NCBI RefSeq assembly: GCF_000143415.4
Contig: NW_003314262.1
Location: 4,837,131-4,901,130, forward strand
Length of the DNA stretch: 64,000 nt
Source: Selaginella moellendorffii
Taxonomy: Eukaryota > Streptophyta > Lycopodiopsida > Selaginellales > Selaginellaceae
Direction: 5' to 3'
Shown here: positions 11,617 through 23,684 of the stretch, piece after piece
How the letters are laid out: every line of letters begins with the position of its first letter
How positions within the stretch are numbered: the stretch's first letter is position 1
The notes under the pieces: model-generated
What the model saw: only the letters and a program-made list of their open reading frames with translations
Databases searched by the model: none
Told to the model about the DNA's origin: nothing
Translations under genes and position numbers: made by a program

Positions 11617-12034
11617 GAGGCTTAATAGGGATTGAAGAAAAGACATTAGGGAAGAGTGTTTCCTATGTCTCTAAGCATCCTAAGGATGCTAAAGTGTGCT
11701 CTTAGGATGACCACTCATAGAAAAATAATATAGTTTTGGAGAGATAGGATTATGGTATAGGTGGTCTTGGACTACTAATGAAACAAAGATAAATAAACAT
11801 AGCTTTAGCATAACGGGTTGAGATGTCAGTGGTATTTTTGGGGTGTTAGTTATGGGATTGGACACATGGAACACTTGGATTAAGTGCAAAGGCTAAATAG
11901 TATAGATGTCATTCACAATGCTAACATATCCTCAAGTCAGGAATAGAATTTATAGAGGTTGTGAGTGAGACTCTTCCAAATGGTTAAAGTGTGGTTAAGT
12001 GACTAAAGTAAAAAGGAAAATTTAGTCAATTACA

Positions 12035-14600
12035 ATTTGGTATCTGAGCTATTCCTTAATCTAACTTTTATTAGTGGTCAAGTATATGACTATTTATATT
12101 GGCATTAGAAGGTCCTAAGAGTGGGTTTATCCTTGAGGATTATTATGTTGAGAGGGCATGACTCTCTACTTAAGTTTATATATGAACATATAAATAATGT
12201 GGTGGATAAAAAGAGGTTAATAAAGGAATGACTTTGGGATTTTGAGAATAGTAAAAGATTTTTCTTAAAGAGTTGAGAATATAATCCATATAAATGTTTG
12301 ATTTAACAAATTGGCTAATATGATTATAGTAAACAACTATAGTTGGGATCATGGGAATGATGAAAACTCCTAGATGATAAAAGAGTTATAAGATTATCCT
12401 CATATAGTTAAGGATAGTGCTCATGAATTTGAGAATAAAGTTAATGACTATGAAAGATCAAATACGGATGAGAATATATGTTTTTGAAATGGTAGCTGGG
12501 GTTACCTTTAATAAAAGTTAAAACAACCCAAAGAATTAGGTAATGTACTCAAAGGATGAATTGGTATTTTCATCATATAGGAAGATAGTTCTAAAGGGCA
12601 ATAGTAGCTTATGTAGAACAAAGGATAAGCAAGTGTTGAAATAACATTTGTGAACACAATCTTTGTGAATAGGATGCAAATACAAGAAGTTATATTCAAG
12701 TGTGGTAGCACCTCAAAAGTTGCCAGGAGGCTAGAAATTTACTAAACATTAAATTAATAAAATCCAAAAGTTAGATAACTCAATAGAGTCAAGAGATGGT
12801 TCTAAAAGTTTGAAAGAATCTTGTTTAAATGAAGGTGGGTTATACCCAAAAAGATCATAAGATCTAAATATAAGAATAGTGGGTATCTCATTAAGGGTAT
12901 AACATGCCATACTAAAGTCGTAAAAATATATTTACGGAAAAAAACAACTTTGGCGAGGAGTTGTATATAAACACTATATTGCAGTGCTAACGGATAGTTA
13001 GTATAAGAAACGACTACAATGGTCTTAGTAAAAACTTAGACACAAATGGGAAGTATCATGAGAACTTATAAAGCCGATAGTGTGAAGATACCAAATGTTC
13101 AAAAATGTAATATCTTAAAGTCAAATTAGTTGGTTTATGAGAACCCTTTGCCAAGGGAATTCCAATGGAAATAGGATTGACATGGCCTAAGTTGGAAGGT
13201 ATATAATTTAAATGCATTGACCCAAATAATGATGGAGTTGTGGAAGCACCAACAATGAATTATAGAATTTGACAATTATGAGGTAACTAAGTAAAAGATG
13301 TGATATAATTGATTGGATTGGTGGAAATTAACTTCCTAAGACTTTCTATTAGGATAAAGAGGTTAATATATCCTTTGAGGGATAAATTGCTTATGTTATG
13401 ATATAGTGAGTCAATATTGTAAAACAAATGCTTATTGTTAAAGAAGGTTATCATTGGGACACCTAAACACTTTAAAACACTAAAAAGTGGTGTTTAATAT
13501 TATGAGGGTATTAGTGAAGGCCCAAGGGACTAAATCCCTAGTGAATAATAGATAAAAAGTGCTCTCTAATGTCCAAAGTTGCGAAGATGAGATAAATCCA
13601 TCTATCTGAATTGGATAAATCCAAAAGGATTTTGGTAAAGCTAATAACAAGCATACAAGGGCCCATAAATAGTAATGTTAATTCTAGTGTATAAGATTAT
13701 AAAGTGAATATATCCAAATTAAAGAACCACTCCCTAAGCTATTGGGTAGGTTCATTCTTAAGAATATTTGTTAAGGCATGGTAGAAAGTGCAACGCTATC
13801 CTCTTAGCCTAAAGGAGAATAACTAAAAAGAATGTGTAAAGCTAAAAAAAAATAGTAAAGGGATAGAACTAAACTTAGGAATCAGAAGGTATAACCATAA
13901 TTAGTTATGCGAAAATCAAGTTGGTATTCAAAAGTGTTATTATTGGTAACTAGGGTGCCATTGAGAGTTTAAAGTATAGAATTGTCATGTTAGACCATAT
14001 GATAGTTAAAAAACTTGCAAAAGAAGAAGCTTTAGTAAACTAAGGGACAAAATCCCTTCAATGTTCCTAAAGAATTTTTTGAGTAAGTTAGTACCTAGAA
14101 AGATAAATGTAAATGGTTTATAAGAATGCACAAAATCAAAATAGTGTACAGAAACATGACTTTGAAGTTTGCCATAAAGTGAGGCTATCAAGATTGGGAA
14201 AGTAGTTCCCGAGTGTTCAAAGAGATGGCTTTGAACTAAAGTTGATATTTAAGGACTTTCACACTTATGCATAAAACTATATCACACTGATCATGTGACT
14301 TGCTAAGCAAGAATGGCAAATCAAAGGAACAAAGACCTTAGTTAAAGGTGTTGACTTCAAAAGAGATGGCATATGGGGCAAAACATGGAAGAGTCCATAT
14401 ATGATCACAAGTTAATTAATTAGCTTGTTAAGTGAGAAGACTTGGAAGCTTAGAGGAACTAGATTCCTAAGTTATGATTCATATTATGCTTTAAGTATAA
14501 ATTAGTGCACCAGTGTGAAGAGTTATACCAAGCATCCTAGGTGATATCATTTGTAGGTGCATATGCAAAGGTTAGGTTCCAGTCCTAACCTTCTAATGCT
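12035..14600 (+). other. Internal region of the old LARD-B, first part
   Basis: It begins with a primer site at 12038-12049 (TGGTATCTGAGC). It then follows 55378-57957 of the young copy base by base with heavy AT-shifting. No open frame of significance. It ends exactly at the gypsy-C insertion point. Confidence 0.75.
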
Positions 14601-14987
14601 TGTCAAGACCCCTAACAAGATCAAGACTGGAAAATGCAAAAGACAAAAAGAAAAGCTAGTGGAAATAAAGAAGAAACTTTAAAATAGTGTTGATTTAGAT
14701 TGTGGAGAAATGGAACAAGGCTAACCTATATATACTATAGGTTGATGAAGCTCCACCACTCTTGGATCGAGGATGGCCTAAATATAGCTGCAGTCGAGGA
14801 GGCGCCACATCATCATCAGGAATGTGGCTCAAGACTCAGGAATCGTACAGGAAATCAAAGAGTCAGGAATAGGGAAAAGTCTCGAGAGTTAGGAATAGGG
14901 AAGTGTCTCGAGAATCAGGAATGTGATCTACAGGTCAGGAATCTAGCGAGATTCAGGAATGTGGTATGAATTGAGGGATTCCTGACA
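14601..14987 (-). repeat. 3' LTR of gypsy-C
   Basis: 387 bp. Read on the minus strand it runs from TGTCAGGAATCCC to GGGGTCTTGACA. A short TATA-rich stretch lies near 14726-14740. It differs from the other LTR at scattered sites only. Confidence 0.85.
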
Positions 14988-15003
14988 GCACCCCCTCCTC
15001 AAG
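14988..15003 (-). promoter_or_regulatory. Polypurine tract of gypsy-C
   Basis: Minus strand CTTGAGGAGGGGGTGC, directly before the TGTCAGG start of the 3' LTR. This is the expected place for the primer of plus-strand DNA synthesis. Confidence 0.7.
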
Positions 15004-15129
15004 AACGAGTGGAACGAGGACGTGAATGAGAAAAAAGAGGAGGATGAGATGGGCGGTGAGGGATGGGAGATGGAGAAAAAGAATGAGGACTTGGACGAGA
15101 AGGATAGCGGCGGTGGAAGTCCTGAACAA

Positions 15130-18100
15130 GGTTAGGAGAATGAATCAGGTTGTCCATAGGTTCCTAATTGCGTTCTTCAGGTGCATAACCCTTCCAGTCA
15201 ACCAGATAGTAGAGTTTAGACCGTGAGATCTTGGAATCAAGGATGTCCTGAACCTCGTACTCAAACCCATCCTCAAGTTGCACTGGTGGAGGCGGAGGAA
15301 TGACCCGATTTGGAATAGGATTGGGAATATAAGGCTCAAGGAGAGAGGAGTGAAAAACGAGGTGAATTTGATAGGAGGAGGGAAGTGCAAAGCGATAAGT
15401 AACAGGATTAATGATAGCAGTGATAGGGAAAGGACTGAGGTGTTTGAAATCGAGTTTGGGACATGGCCTGGTGGTGGAGATATTTCGCTTGAGGAGCCAG
15501 ACTTTATCCCCAATGTTGTAAGGGGTACAATCCTGACGATGGGCATTGGCAAATGTTTTGTGAGATTCCTGAGCACAATGGAGGTGGAAGGAGATGGAGT
15601 TGTGGATTTCTTGGAGGTTGGAGACAAATGTCTCAGAGCGGGGATTAGAATGAGAGGATTCAGATGGAGAAGGAAGTGAGAGATTGAATCGGGGATTTCG
15701 GCCAGAGTTTGCAAAGAAGGGGGAAACTCGAAGAGAGGAGTGAATAGAATTGTTATAGGAGAACTCAACAAGGGGAAGGATATCGAACCAATCATCTTGA
15801 TGATAGTTGATGAAGCACCTCAGGAATTGTTCTAACGTCTGAATCGTTCGTTCAAATTGTCCATCAGTTTGAGGATGATATGCCGAAGAGAGGTTGGCCT
15901 TCACTCCAAGCAGCTGTAAAAACCGTTGTCAGAAATGAGAGATGAAATGAGGTCCCCGATCCGAAACCACATTTGCAGCAATCCCATGAAGTCGGAAAAT
16001 TTCTCTGAATACCAGTTTTGCTATGTCCTCACCCGAAAACTCCTTGGTACACAGCAGGAAGTGCACCATCTTTGTGAAGCGATCCACCACGACTAAAATG
16101 CTGTTGAAGCCTCCAGAACTTAGAAAATCACTCAAGAAATCCATGGAGATGGATTCCCAAGGACCTGAAGGGACTGGGAGGGAACGAAGCAATCCTGAAG
16201 GAAGGTGGCGAGGTACCTTATTTCGGGCGCAAGTGTCACAGGAGGTAACAAAAGTTTTGATGTAGTCATCCATGTGAGGCCACCAAAAGTCCCGTGCAAC
16301 CAGCTCATAGGTCTTTGCGATGCCAAAGTGACTAGCAATCGGGCTATTGTGGCACGCCATTAGGACCAACCTTTGAGCATCACCTTCAGGAACGTAAAGC
16401 TGCTCCCCACGGTACAACAAGCCATTTAAGAACTCAAACTCATCAAATTGCCGGCAGTCGGGAGTCACTGGGTGTCCAGCCTGAAGATGGGGGAAAATGT
16501 CACTGGCGAGGTCATCGGATTGAAGACCGTTTCTAATTGCATCCATCAAGGAGGAGTCCTGAGGGGCCAGGGAAATTGCCATAACTTAAAGCCGATCAGG
16601 ACCAAGGATAACTTGATCCTGTTGATCAAAGGCAGGATTACCAAGCTTGAGACTAAGATAGGAGCGCCTTCAAAGAGCATCAGGAAGGCCTTGAAGCTTT
16701 CCAGGTCTATACTTGATAACAAAGTCAAACTGACTCAGGAATTGTGCCCACCTTGCTTGACGACGACTCAAAACTCGGGAAGTGGCAAAGTACTCAAGAT
16801 TTTTGTGATCTGTCCAGACTGTTGTTTGATGGCCCGCCCCCTCCAAAAAACGGCGCCACTCTCCAAAGGAATCCACAATGGCAATGGCAAGGAGCTCCTT
16901 GTCGTGGATTTTGTAATTGATCTCTGCAGGCTGGAATTTCCGAGAATGGAAAGCGATCGGATGAAGTTCGTGATCCGCTCTGATTTGAGACAGCACAACA
17001 CCGATGGCGAAGTCGGAGGCGTCAGCCTCAATGAAGAAAGGTTGTGAGGGATCAGCATGGATCAAGACGGGAGCAGAATTGAAGGCCGCCTTGAGTGTGT
17101 CGAAGGCTTGCTGGGCAGCAATAGACCAAGAGAAGGGAACATCCTTGCAAGTGAGATGCGTGAGAGGAAGGACAATGTCAGAGTAGTGATCAATGAATTT
17201 GCGGTAGAAGTTGGCAAAGCCAAGGAAAACCTGAACGTCCGACATTGATTGTGGAGGCTCCCATTCGAGAATAGTCTTGACTTTGGTAGGATCCATCGTG
17301 ATACCCTCAGAAGTGACAATGTACCCAAGGAACTCCACAGACTCCTGATCGAAGGAACATTTCTCAAGCTTCGTGTATAGGCCGTGTTCTCGCAACTTCA
17401 CTAGCACCTTGCATACATGTTCGTCATGCTCCTCTTTAGTTTTTGAGTAGATGAGGATGTCATTGAGGTAGACAATCACCATCTAATCAAGAAACTCCCG
17501 AAAGATGTCGTTTGCCATGTGTTGGAAAACTGCTAGAGCATTTGTCAAGCCAAATAGCATGACAGTGTACTCGAAGTAGCCATAGCGGGTTCGGAACGCA
17601 ATCTTCCATTCATCACCAGGCCGGATCCGGATCAGGTTGTATGCTCCACAGAGGTCGATCTTGGTGAAGAAGTGGGCACTGCCGAGGCGTTCCAACAGGT
17701 CCGAGATCAGGGGCAGCAGATAACAGTTCCAAACAGTCACCTTGTTCAAACCTTGGTAGTCGATGACTAGCCGCAAAATCCCATCCGTCTTCTTGACAAA
17801 GAAGACAGGCGCTCCAGCCGGGGACTGCGAATGCTGAATGTACCCTGAGGCAAGGTTCTCATCCACGTACTCTTTGAGGGCCTTAAGCTCGGACGGGGAT
17901 AACCCGTAGATAGGCCCCCACAGAGGTGACGCTCCTTCCTGTAAATCAATGGGACAGTCATAAGGCCGATGAAAAGGAAGTACACTAGCTTTTTTCTTGT
18001 CAAACACATCCCCAAAATCATGATACTTCTCAGGAAGACTGACAGGAGAAACATGCAAAGCAAAAAGGAAAATAGGTTCTTCATGAAGGAGTTCTTTCAT

Positions 18101-18664
18101 AGTGATTGTGGAGATAGGAGGAGGCATACGACTAAATGGAATGATGAGACGAGGATATTGTCCAGTGTAAGATGGAGGAGAGGAAAAAGAAGAGGGTGAA
18201 AACTTCGTAGAGTCAAGAACAGAACCCTGATTTGAGTTTAGGGAACTTTTTCTGATTCGGACTCGATGAATAGCAAGGGAAGCCGTGGGAGATGGTGATG
18301 TGGGAGAGTCGAGCTGTAATTCCTTCCAACAGATCTGAGGCTGATGTAGTTGGAACCAAGGGAAGCCAAGCACCACAGAGGAGGACTTGCTGTTGATGAT
18401 GTTGAAGGCAATATTGGTGACGGTGGACCCGATGTGTACTCGAACGGGCGGAGAAAGAGGAACGTGATGTCGGGCAGCAAAGTCCGTGTCCATGAAGCAG
18501 GAAGTTGCACCTGAGTCCAGTAGTGCAAAAGCCTTGAGTCCTGATTGTCCGGTGAAAGAAAAGAAACATGGGACGTGGAAGTTGCGGGAATTGGTGGTGG
18601 CTTTGATGAAAGGTGGTGAGGAGCTTGATAAAGAAGAAAAGTGATTTTTATTCGGGGAGTCCAA
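15130..18664 (-). pseudogene. Gypsy-C pol: protease, RT, RNase H, integrase, chromodomain
   Basis: One frame throughout, offset by -1 from gag, so -1 frameshifting or a one-base indel is implied. Order from 18664 downward: protease with DSGATS; RT with FVKKTDG, IDYQGLNK and, at 17459-17470, YLND where YxDD is expected (catalytic Asp changed to Asn); RNase H with TDHKNLEY and KYRPGK; integrase with the zinc-finger Cys pair CDTCARNK and the core motifs MDFLSD, VSDRG and HPQTDGQFER; then the start of a chromodomain (YEVQDILDS, YYLVDWKGYAPEERN). In-frame stops lie at 17483, about 16670, about 16596, 15929 and 15164. Several replace Trp (the last two) or Gln by one transition. The stop at 15164 cuts the chromodomain after EERN. 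A short tail can be followed to about 15130. It cannot make an active polyprotein. Confidence 0.88.
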
Positions 18665-18675
18665 ATAGACAGCTC

Positions 18676-19647
18676 CTACTCTGTTTGGACAGGGTCATTT
18701 CCCGACTGCAACAAAGGTGGATTTTGAGGCAGAGTGAACTCAAGTAGTCGGGGAGGCTTCTTGGGACACATAGCTGCTTTGTGATTAGGATCAGCACAGT
18801 AGAGGCAAAGATTATAAGATATTTGATGTTGCTTCTCAGCAGGACTCAACTTCCCTCTGATGAGTCGGGGAGTACAAGAGATATCCATCGGGACTGGAGC
18901 AGTAGGTTTAGGAGTATGCCCCAAAGACTCAAGCTGGGATTCCTGAGTCTAGGACAGGAATACAGCAGCACGGCGACTTTCCTGACAATGTTCAAAGAGA
19001 CGATTGTCGCATCAAAAGGCTTTGTTGATGGCGTCTGACAAGTCCGTGGGATCCTCCATGGTGAGCAACAAATCCTTGACACCGTTGTTGAAGCTGAAAC
19101 GAAATTGATCAATCAGGGCTCGCTCATCCCACTGAGTGTCCAAGGCAAGGAGTTGGAACTCTACAGTGTAGATCGAGGCAGGACGAGACTCCTGAGAGAG
19201 ACGTCTCATCTTTGTGGTAGCAGCCCGAACCCAATCCGTCTCACCAAAACATGCTTCGAGCTTCTCTTTGAACAATTGAAGATCTATCAACTCCGGAACC
19301 TCGACCCCTTTCATGCTCTTCTCTAGAAGAGGAGAAAACCACGACAAAGCTGCACCTTCGAGAAACGTCCCAATCGCGCCGATTTGAGACTCAGGAGTGG
19401 GGTACTGCTGATGTTGAAGTGTGAAGATCAGCTCCATCTGGTTCAGGAATCCGTGAAGCTCCGAACACTTGCCTGAAAATTTCGCCGGGAAACTCACCTT
19501 CGGTTCAGGAACTTTGCTGGATCCTTGAGCTGAAAGTGAAGCAAGCTCCTGCTGCATGCGAAGAAGGGTTGCCTTCAACTTGGTATTCTCAGACTGGATT
19601 TTTGCAAGGACTTCGGCAAAGAAATCAGGATGGCTTGGAGGCTCCAT
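18676..19647 (-). pseudogene. Gypsy-C gag with zinc knuckle
   Basis: Gag forms the virus-like particle. The ATG at 19647 opens a frame with an N-terminal coiled-coil-like stretch (Leu/Glu/Lys-rich, about residues 12-35) and then the retrotransposon gag core (FPAKFSGK, FLNQMELIF, ALSWFSPLL, FKEKLEACFG). The nucleocapsid knuckle CLYCADPNHKAAMC fits CX2CX4HX4C. A TGA at about 19014 and a TAG at about 18943 interrupt the frame before the knuckle. A TAG at 18678-18676 ends gag just upstream of the pol frame. Confidence 0.85.
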
Positions 19648-19747
19648 TAGTAGAAAGAAAGAAAAAAGGGGGAAAAAAGGCAAAGGCAGTCAAACAATCA
19701 AAACGAGCTAAAGGAAAAGAAATGAAAAAACACAATCTGAATCAAAC

Positions 19748-20134
19748 TGTCAAGACCCCCAAGAAGATCAAGACTGGAAAATGCAAAAGACAAAAAGAAA
19801 AGCTAGTGGAAACAAAGAAAAGGCCTTAGACTGGTGTTGATTCAGATTGTGGAGAAATGGAACAAGGCTAACCTATATATACTATAGGTTGATGAAGCTC
19901 CACCACTCTTAAATCGAGGACGGCCTAAATATAGCTGAGGTCGAGGAGGCGCCACATCATCATCAGGAATGTGGCTCAAGACTCAGAAATCGTACAGGAA
20001 ATCAAAGAGTCAGGAATAAGGAAAAGTCTTGAGAGTCAGGAATAGGGAAGTGTCTCGAGAATCAAGAATGTGGTCTGCAGGTCAGAAATCCAGCAAGATT
20101 CAGGAATGTGGTATGAATTGGGGGATTCCTGATA
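19748..20134 (-). repeat. 5' LTR of gypsy-C
   Basis: 387 bp, equal in length to the 3' LTR. The terminal TGACA is changed to TGATA on the minus-strand 5' side. It is the left member of the pair in the direction of transcription. Confidence 0.85.
19871..19888 (-). promoter_or_regulatory. TATA region of the gypsy-C 5' LTR
   Basis: On the minus strand the LTR holds CCTATAGTATATATAGG, a TATA-box-like stretch about 250 bases from the LTR start, a suitable place for the U3 promoter. It is kept in all three copies of this LTR in the window. Confidence 0.5.
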
Positions 20135-20379
20135 GTGCTTGGGTTTAAGTCCTAACTCATTAGAGCGTGGTAATAGTTTGAAATATGAGGACACTCATTT
20201 TTTAGTGGTCATGGACTCGCATTAAAAAGACTGACTTGGGCACATCGCCAAATAGGGGATACCCCGAAGTCATGATGTACAGTTAGATTACTTAGTGTGA
20301 AAGTTTAGCATATTTAACTTGAACACTTTGGTGCAAGTGGCACCAAGGATGTGGTGAATGAGATGGGGATATTTAATCT
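20135..20379 (+). other. Internal region of the old LARD-B, second part
   Basis: Matches 57952-58190 of the young copy (GGGCGTGGT, TTGGTGCAAGTGGCACCAAG). It lies between the gypsy-C insertion and transposon F. No gene. Confidence 0.75.
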
Positions 20380-20403
20380 AAGCTCTATTTCGTTAAAGTG
20401 GGA
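20380..20403 (+). repeat. Left terminal inverted repeat of F
   Basis: Starts AAGCTCTATTTCG and ends TAAAGTGGGA. It pairs with 26760-26783 with one mismatch (G/A at position 13). Confidence 0.85.
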
Positions 20404-21087
20404 ATTGTCATTATCCCACTTGTAAAATAAGGTTTCCAAACCTTTATATAGTATATAAATATAACAAAATTCAACTGCATTGAGGCACATGCCATTTTAT
20501 TTTAAACAAGGAAATGTCTACTCAATCACTTCTCCTCCCCCTGCCACTGCTTCACCTCTCTCTTCTCCTTGTCATCGTCGTCCAATTTCTTTCCATCCTT
20601 TTAATATTAGCTCAGTTGCTCCGAGTCTAGGTGGAGCCTAAGTCCCCATTCAATCTTTACTTTCCCCTTATTAATAAAACAACTTCGTAGACTTCCAATA
20701 ACATGCTGTAACACTTCTAGTATAATGCAAATCCTCTCAAAGAATTGTCTTTTAATATTAATACAATGGCATGGAACCCCATGCCATAATAAGTTCCATT
20801 TTTAAATAAATACATGCCATCTCAGACTGTTATTTTTTGCCTCCAACGCCTATACAATAATCTTGGAATTTCATCACTCTCCACACTATCAGGATTTAAA
20901 CCCAATAGTAATGCCATCTCTTCTCTAATACGTCCACGCTCATGTTCAGTGGTCGAAGAACCCATCCGGTTGAGCAGATTATGGAGATGCGGATAGTGCT
21001 TGGCTAGACAATATACATGCCATAAATGATGGCTGGTGTCTGTCCGATCAAATCAGTACCTTCGCCGTGACTCTGAAATGAAATGCG

Positions 21088-22841
21088 TCAGCATAAAAAA
21101 TGGTACAAGTCAATTTTACCATCTACAATATTAGCGAATGGTGCTCCTGATGGTCGTTGAGAGGGTTTTGGTCGAGGAAACGTGAAGGGCGGAAATACTC
21201 TCCTCTGCAATGTGGGGTTAATCGCATCCGATGGCGTGTGGGCACATGCCATTTCAGCTGTAAACTCTGGTACAACTGGCTCAACAGTGGCATGGGGTGG
21301 TTCCGATGGCGTGTGATCACACGCCATTTCAGCTGGTGCCTCTGTTGGCAAAGTGGACATGACCGAACAGGCAGTAGGGGCGGTGTAGGGAGGTTCCAAC
21401 GGCGCGTAGTTAGCGATTGGGCACACGTTGAGTCCATTGGAAATGAGGATATGACCGGCTCGGCGGCTGGGGCGGCCTCATGCGGGTCCAATGGCACCTG
21501 GTCACCGTCAGTTGGATACGTGGACAAGATTGACTCAGTGGTATGGGCAGCATCAAGTGGAGCGTGGTCAGCTTGCTTGGCATTGATATGGATAGTAGCC
21601 TCCACCAGCTCTGATGACTCTTGTAGGCAAGTAGAGTCCACTGGCGGATCCATATGCATGTCCAAATATCTCTCTTCGATTGAGATGGTATCCTCCCGTG
21701 CTACTAAAAACAAACTCATTAGCACATTGAATCGACTATACTGTATTTACCATCAACTGCTATTGAGGAACTAGGACCGATATCACTTGGGCGCACTGCT
21801 GATTCTGAAGGATTGGACATACGTTTCGACCCTTGCTTGGCACTATCCTTCCTCGACACTAAAGGCTAGAGTTTGTATCTTAATTCAACTGAATAATCTC
21901 TACTTACCATTTGCTCTGCGACCTACATGGACAATGTTAGAAATGGTAAAAGGTTAGGAATGGATGTACTATTATTTACCTGATGGTTTGTCTTGTATGA
22001 CCTTCCTCCACTACTCTTTGGCCACCTCAGGCTGGCCATCGTCGTCATCATCGTCATCGTCGTTATTGTGATCGTCACCATTGTGAGGACCATCCAAGTC
22101 CTCTTCGTCCTCCTCTTCTTTGTCCTCCTCTTCGTCCTTCTGCTCTTCCTGCTCATTATCTTTCTCTGGCTCCTCATCCCCCTCTTGCATTTCTTCCATA
22201 GGCTGCTCAGGCTGGATGGCTTGTTCTTCCAAGACCATCTTGGGAAAATCATCTGGCCAAGTCTCCATCTCAAAATACAAGACATCCATAGCCTGTTTTA
22301 GTGCGTGACCTAGGACCGTATCCTCACCCGACTGTCTTAACATGGTTTCTGCACGTTCTTGCAAACTTCAAAGACGAGGAGATGAGAAAAACGTGGCCCT
22401 GACTTGAAAAGCATCCCTCATCCATTGTACCTCTCCATTGAGATTGGGGAAGGGGAGTCCGCCATAGGAATCTGAGTCAGGAGGTGGTGACTGGCTACTT
22501 TCAATCAGCCCTTGATCTGCAATGAATGGCATGAGCACACACGCCATAACCGCGAGGCATTCCTCATAGCCGCTGCCCCCCTCCAGGAAGCCACTAGGAT
22601 GTGCAAGGTGGATCTTGAAGGCAGACGCTGTCTCTACCACAAGTGCCAGTCCATATTCTTGCATGGAACTGCATGGAGTGTCTGTCACTTGGATGAGGAT
22701 CCCCATGCATTCTTTTCTCCCACCATTTGTGTTGTACAGCCTCAGATCCTCGCCTTCCATCCCGAAAGTCCAACTGGTGAGCTCCTCCCCCTTCTCTGCA
22801 TCCACATTGACAGTGGCTGGAAGAAGATCGCAATTCCTCGC
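21088..22841 (-). pseudogene. Spliced passenger gene of F, acidic and repeat-containing protein, unidentified
   Basis: A minus-strand gene with four consistent exons: 22841-21980, 21922-21908 (15 bases), 21858-21751 and 21703 to about 21088. Every junction is GT-AG and the codon phase carries through all three introns, which strongly supports real splicing. Exon 1 begins after an acceptor (TTTTTGAACAG). It encodes an unidentified region with a Pro/Ser patch and then an acidic tract (Glu/Asp-rich, about 45 residues, from about 22150 to 22025). Exon 4 encodes about five degenerate repeats of 23-30 residues built around APLDxPH and EPVISxFP. Two TGA/TAG stops in exon 1 (about 22368 and 22011) and a one-base shift near 21430 break it now. 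More 5' exons may exist upstream. No family recognised. Confidence 0.6.
21306..21327. repeat. Perfect 22-bp palindrome
   Basis: The best copy of the family: ATGGCGTGTGA followed by its exact reverse complement. On the minus strand it lies in frame in the passenger gene and encodes MACDHTP. Confidence 0.85.
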
Positions 22842-23229
22842 CTGTTCAAAAATGCACAACAATTAGAGTTGACAGATGAAAAGCTAGCAGCTGGAAATAA
22901 CGTGAGGCCACACGCCATTCACCACTGCATCAGATGTCTTGAGGCTGCATCCTAAGATGGCGTGAGGCTACACGCCATCTGTAACCAGACTGCACTCGAG
23001 AGCCCAATCGGTGCATGCCAATGTTGCTACTGAATGGCATGTGGCTTCATGCCATTTTCTACTTGGCCTAAAAGACTTACCATTTGAAGCCAAATGGAGG
23101 CGTGACAATCGAGGCCGGACCACTGGCGAATGTGCACTGTGTGTGTAGCGGATCGTAGCAGCAAGGCTACTCTACCACTTACAGTTGGAGAGTGGCGCTG
23201 AAATCTCCTGGGACGCCAAGTGGGCTGCG

Positions 23230-23450
23230 TATGGGTGGCGGAGTGGGCGGCGGAGTTGGCGGCGAAGTTACAAACTGGGTGTGTCTTGAAGTGGACGCCG
23301 ATGCACACGAGCGCGATGCGAGCGCGAGTGGACGCTGATGCACACAAGAAACCTGTAGAGAAGGTAGATGAGCGCGAATGTGAGCGTGATCGCGAGTGGG
23401 AGCGCGATGCGAGTGTGAGTGTGCGAGCGCGAGTACGAAGCAAAATGCAA
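23230..23450. repeat. CG-rich degenerate short repeat
   Basis: Repeated GAGCGCGA / GCGAGTG / GCGATGCGAG words without a strict period, in a patch far richer in CpG than its surroundings. It may be a promoter-proximal island between the divergent genes of F or a decayed minisatellite. The minus-strand frames across it are low in complexity, and I do not call them genes. Confidence 0.4.
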
Positions 23451-23684
23451 AACCTAACCTCACACACGCGAAATGTCACGACGGTTGGTAATCCCGCAAC
23501 GTCATCATTCCTCAGACTTGGGCGCCACCATTAATTTCTGGATCGCCGCGCGCATGCATGCACGTGAAATCCAAAAGAAATCCGCAACGTCATCATTCCT
23601 CGGACTGCATGCACGCGAAATCCAAAAGAAAGATCATGATTGGGATATCATTTAATACCCTCGCTATATTTATACCATGCATGA

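Larger units (their letters stand above)
2694..12034 (+). repeat. 5' LTR of the old LARD-B, interrupted
   Basis: It starts TGTGAAACATAAATCC (young copies: TGTGAGACACAAAATCCC) and ends TTAGTCAATTACA directly before a primer site. Its decayed array of GAGATGGAGTCC-like units occupies 2945-3022 and 3410-3490. The shared core block GTGAAAGCCCAAAG is at about 3498. It is split by the solo LTR at 3023-3409 and by element A at 4078-11616. Confidence 0.75.
14601..20134 (-). mobile_element. Gypsy-C, complete chromovirus-type LTR retrotransposon
   Basis: A 5534-bp element read on the minus strand. LTRs of identical length (387 bp) lie at 19748-20134 (5') and 14601-14987 (3'). The flanks ATGCT (14596-14600) and GTGCT (20135-20139) are a 5-bp duplication with one transition. 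The unfilled equivalent of this site is visible at about 42600 and about 57950 (CTAGTGCTTGGG in the latter). Gene order is gag, protease, RT, RNase H, integrase, chromodomain. No initiator-Met primer site is seen after the 5' LTR (the sequence begins GTTTGATTCAG), so the primer is unknown. At least seven in-frame stops make it inactive. Confidence 0.9.

Noticed and set aside
15278-15679. Plus-strand frames within gypsy-C (also 16448-17047)
   Set aside because: Antisense shadows of the pol frame, which shows conserved motifs on the minus strand.
21993-22301. Plus-strand frame rich in Ile, Val and Leu that looks like membrane segments
   Set aside because: It is the antisense of the Glu/Asp-rich tract of the passenger gene, which has consistent splice sites on the other strand.
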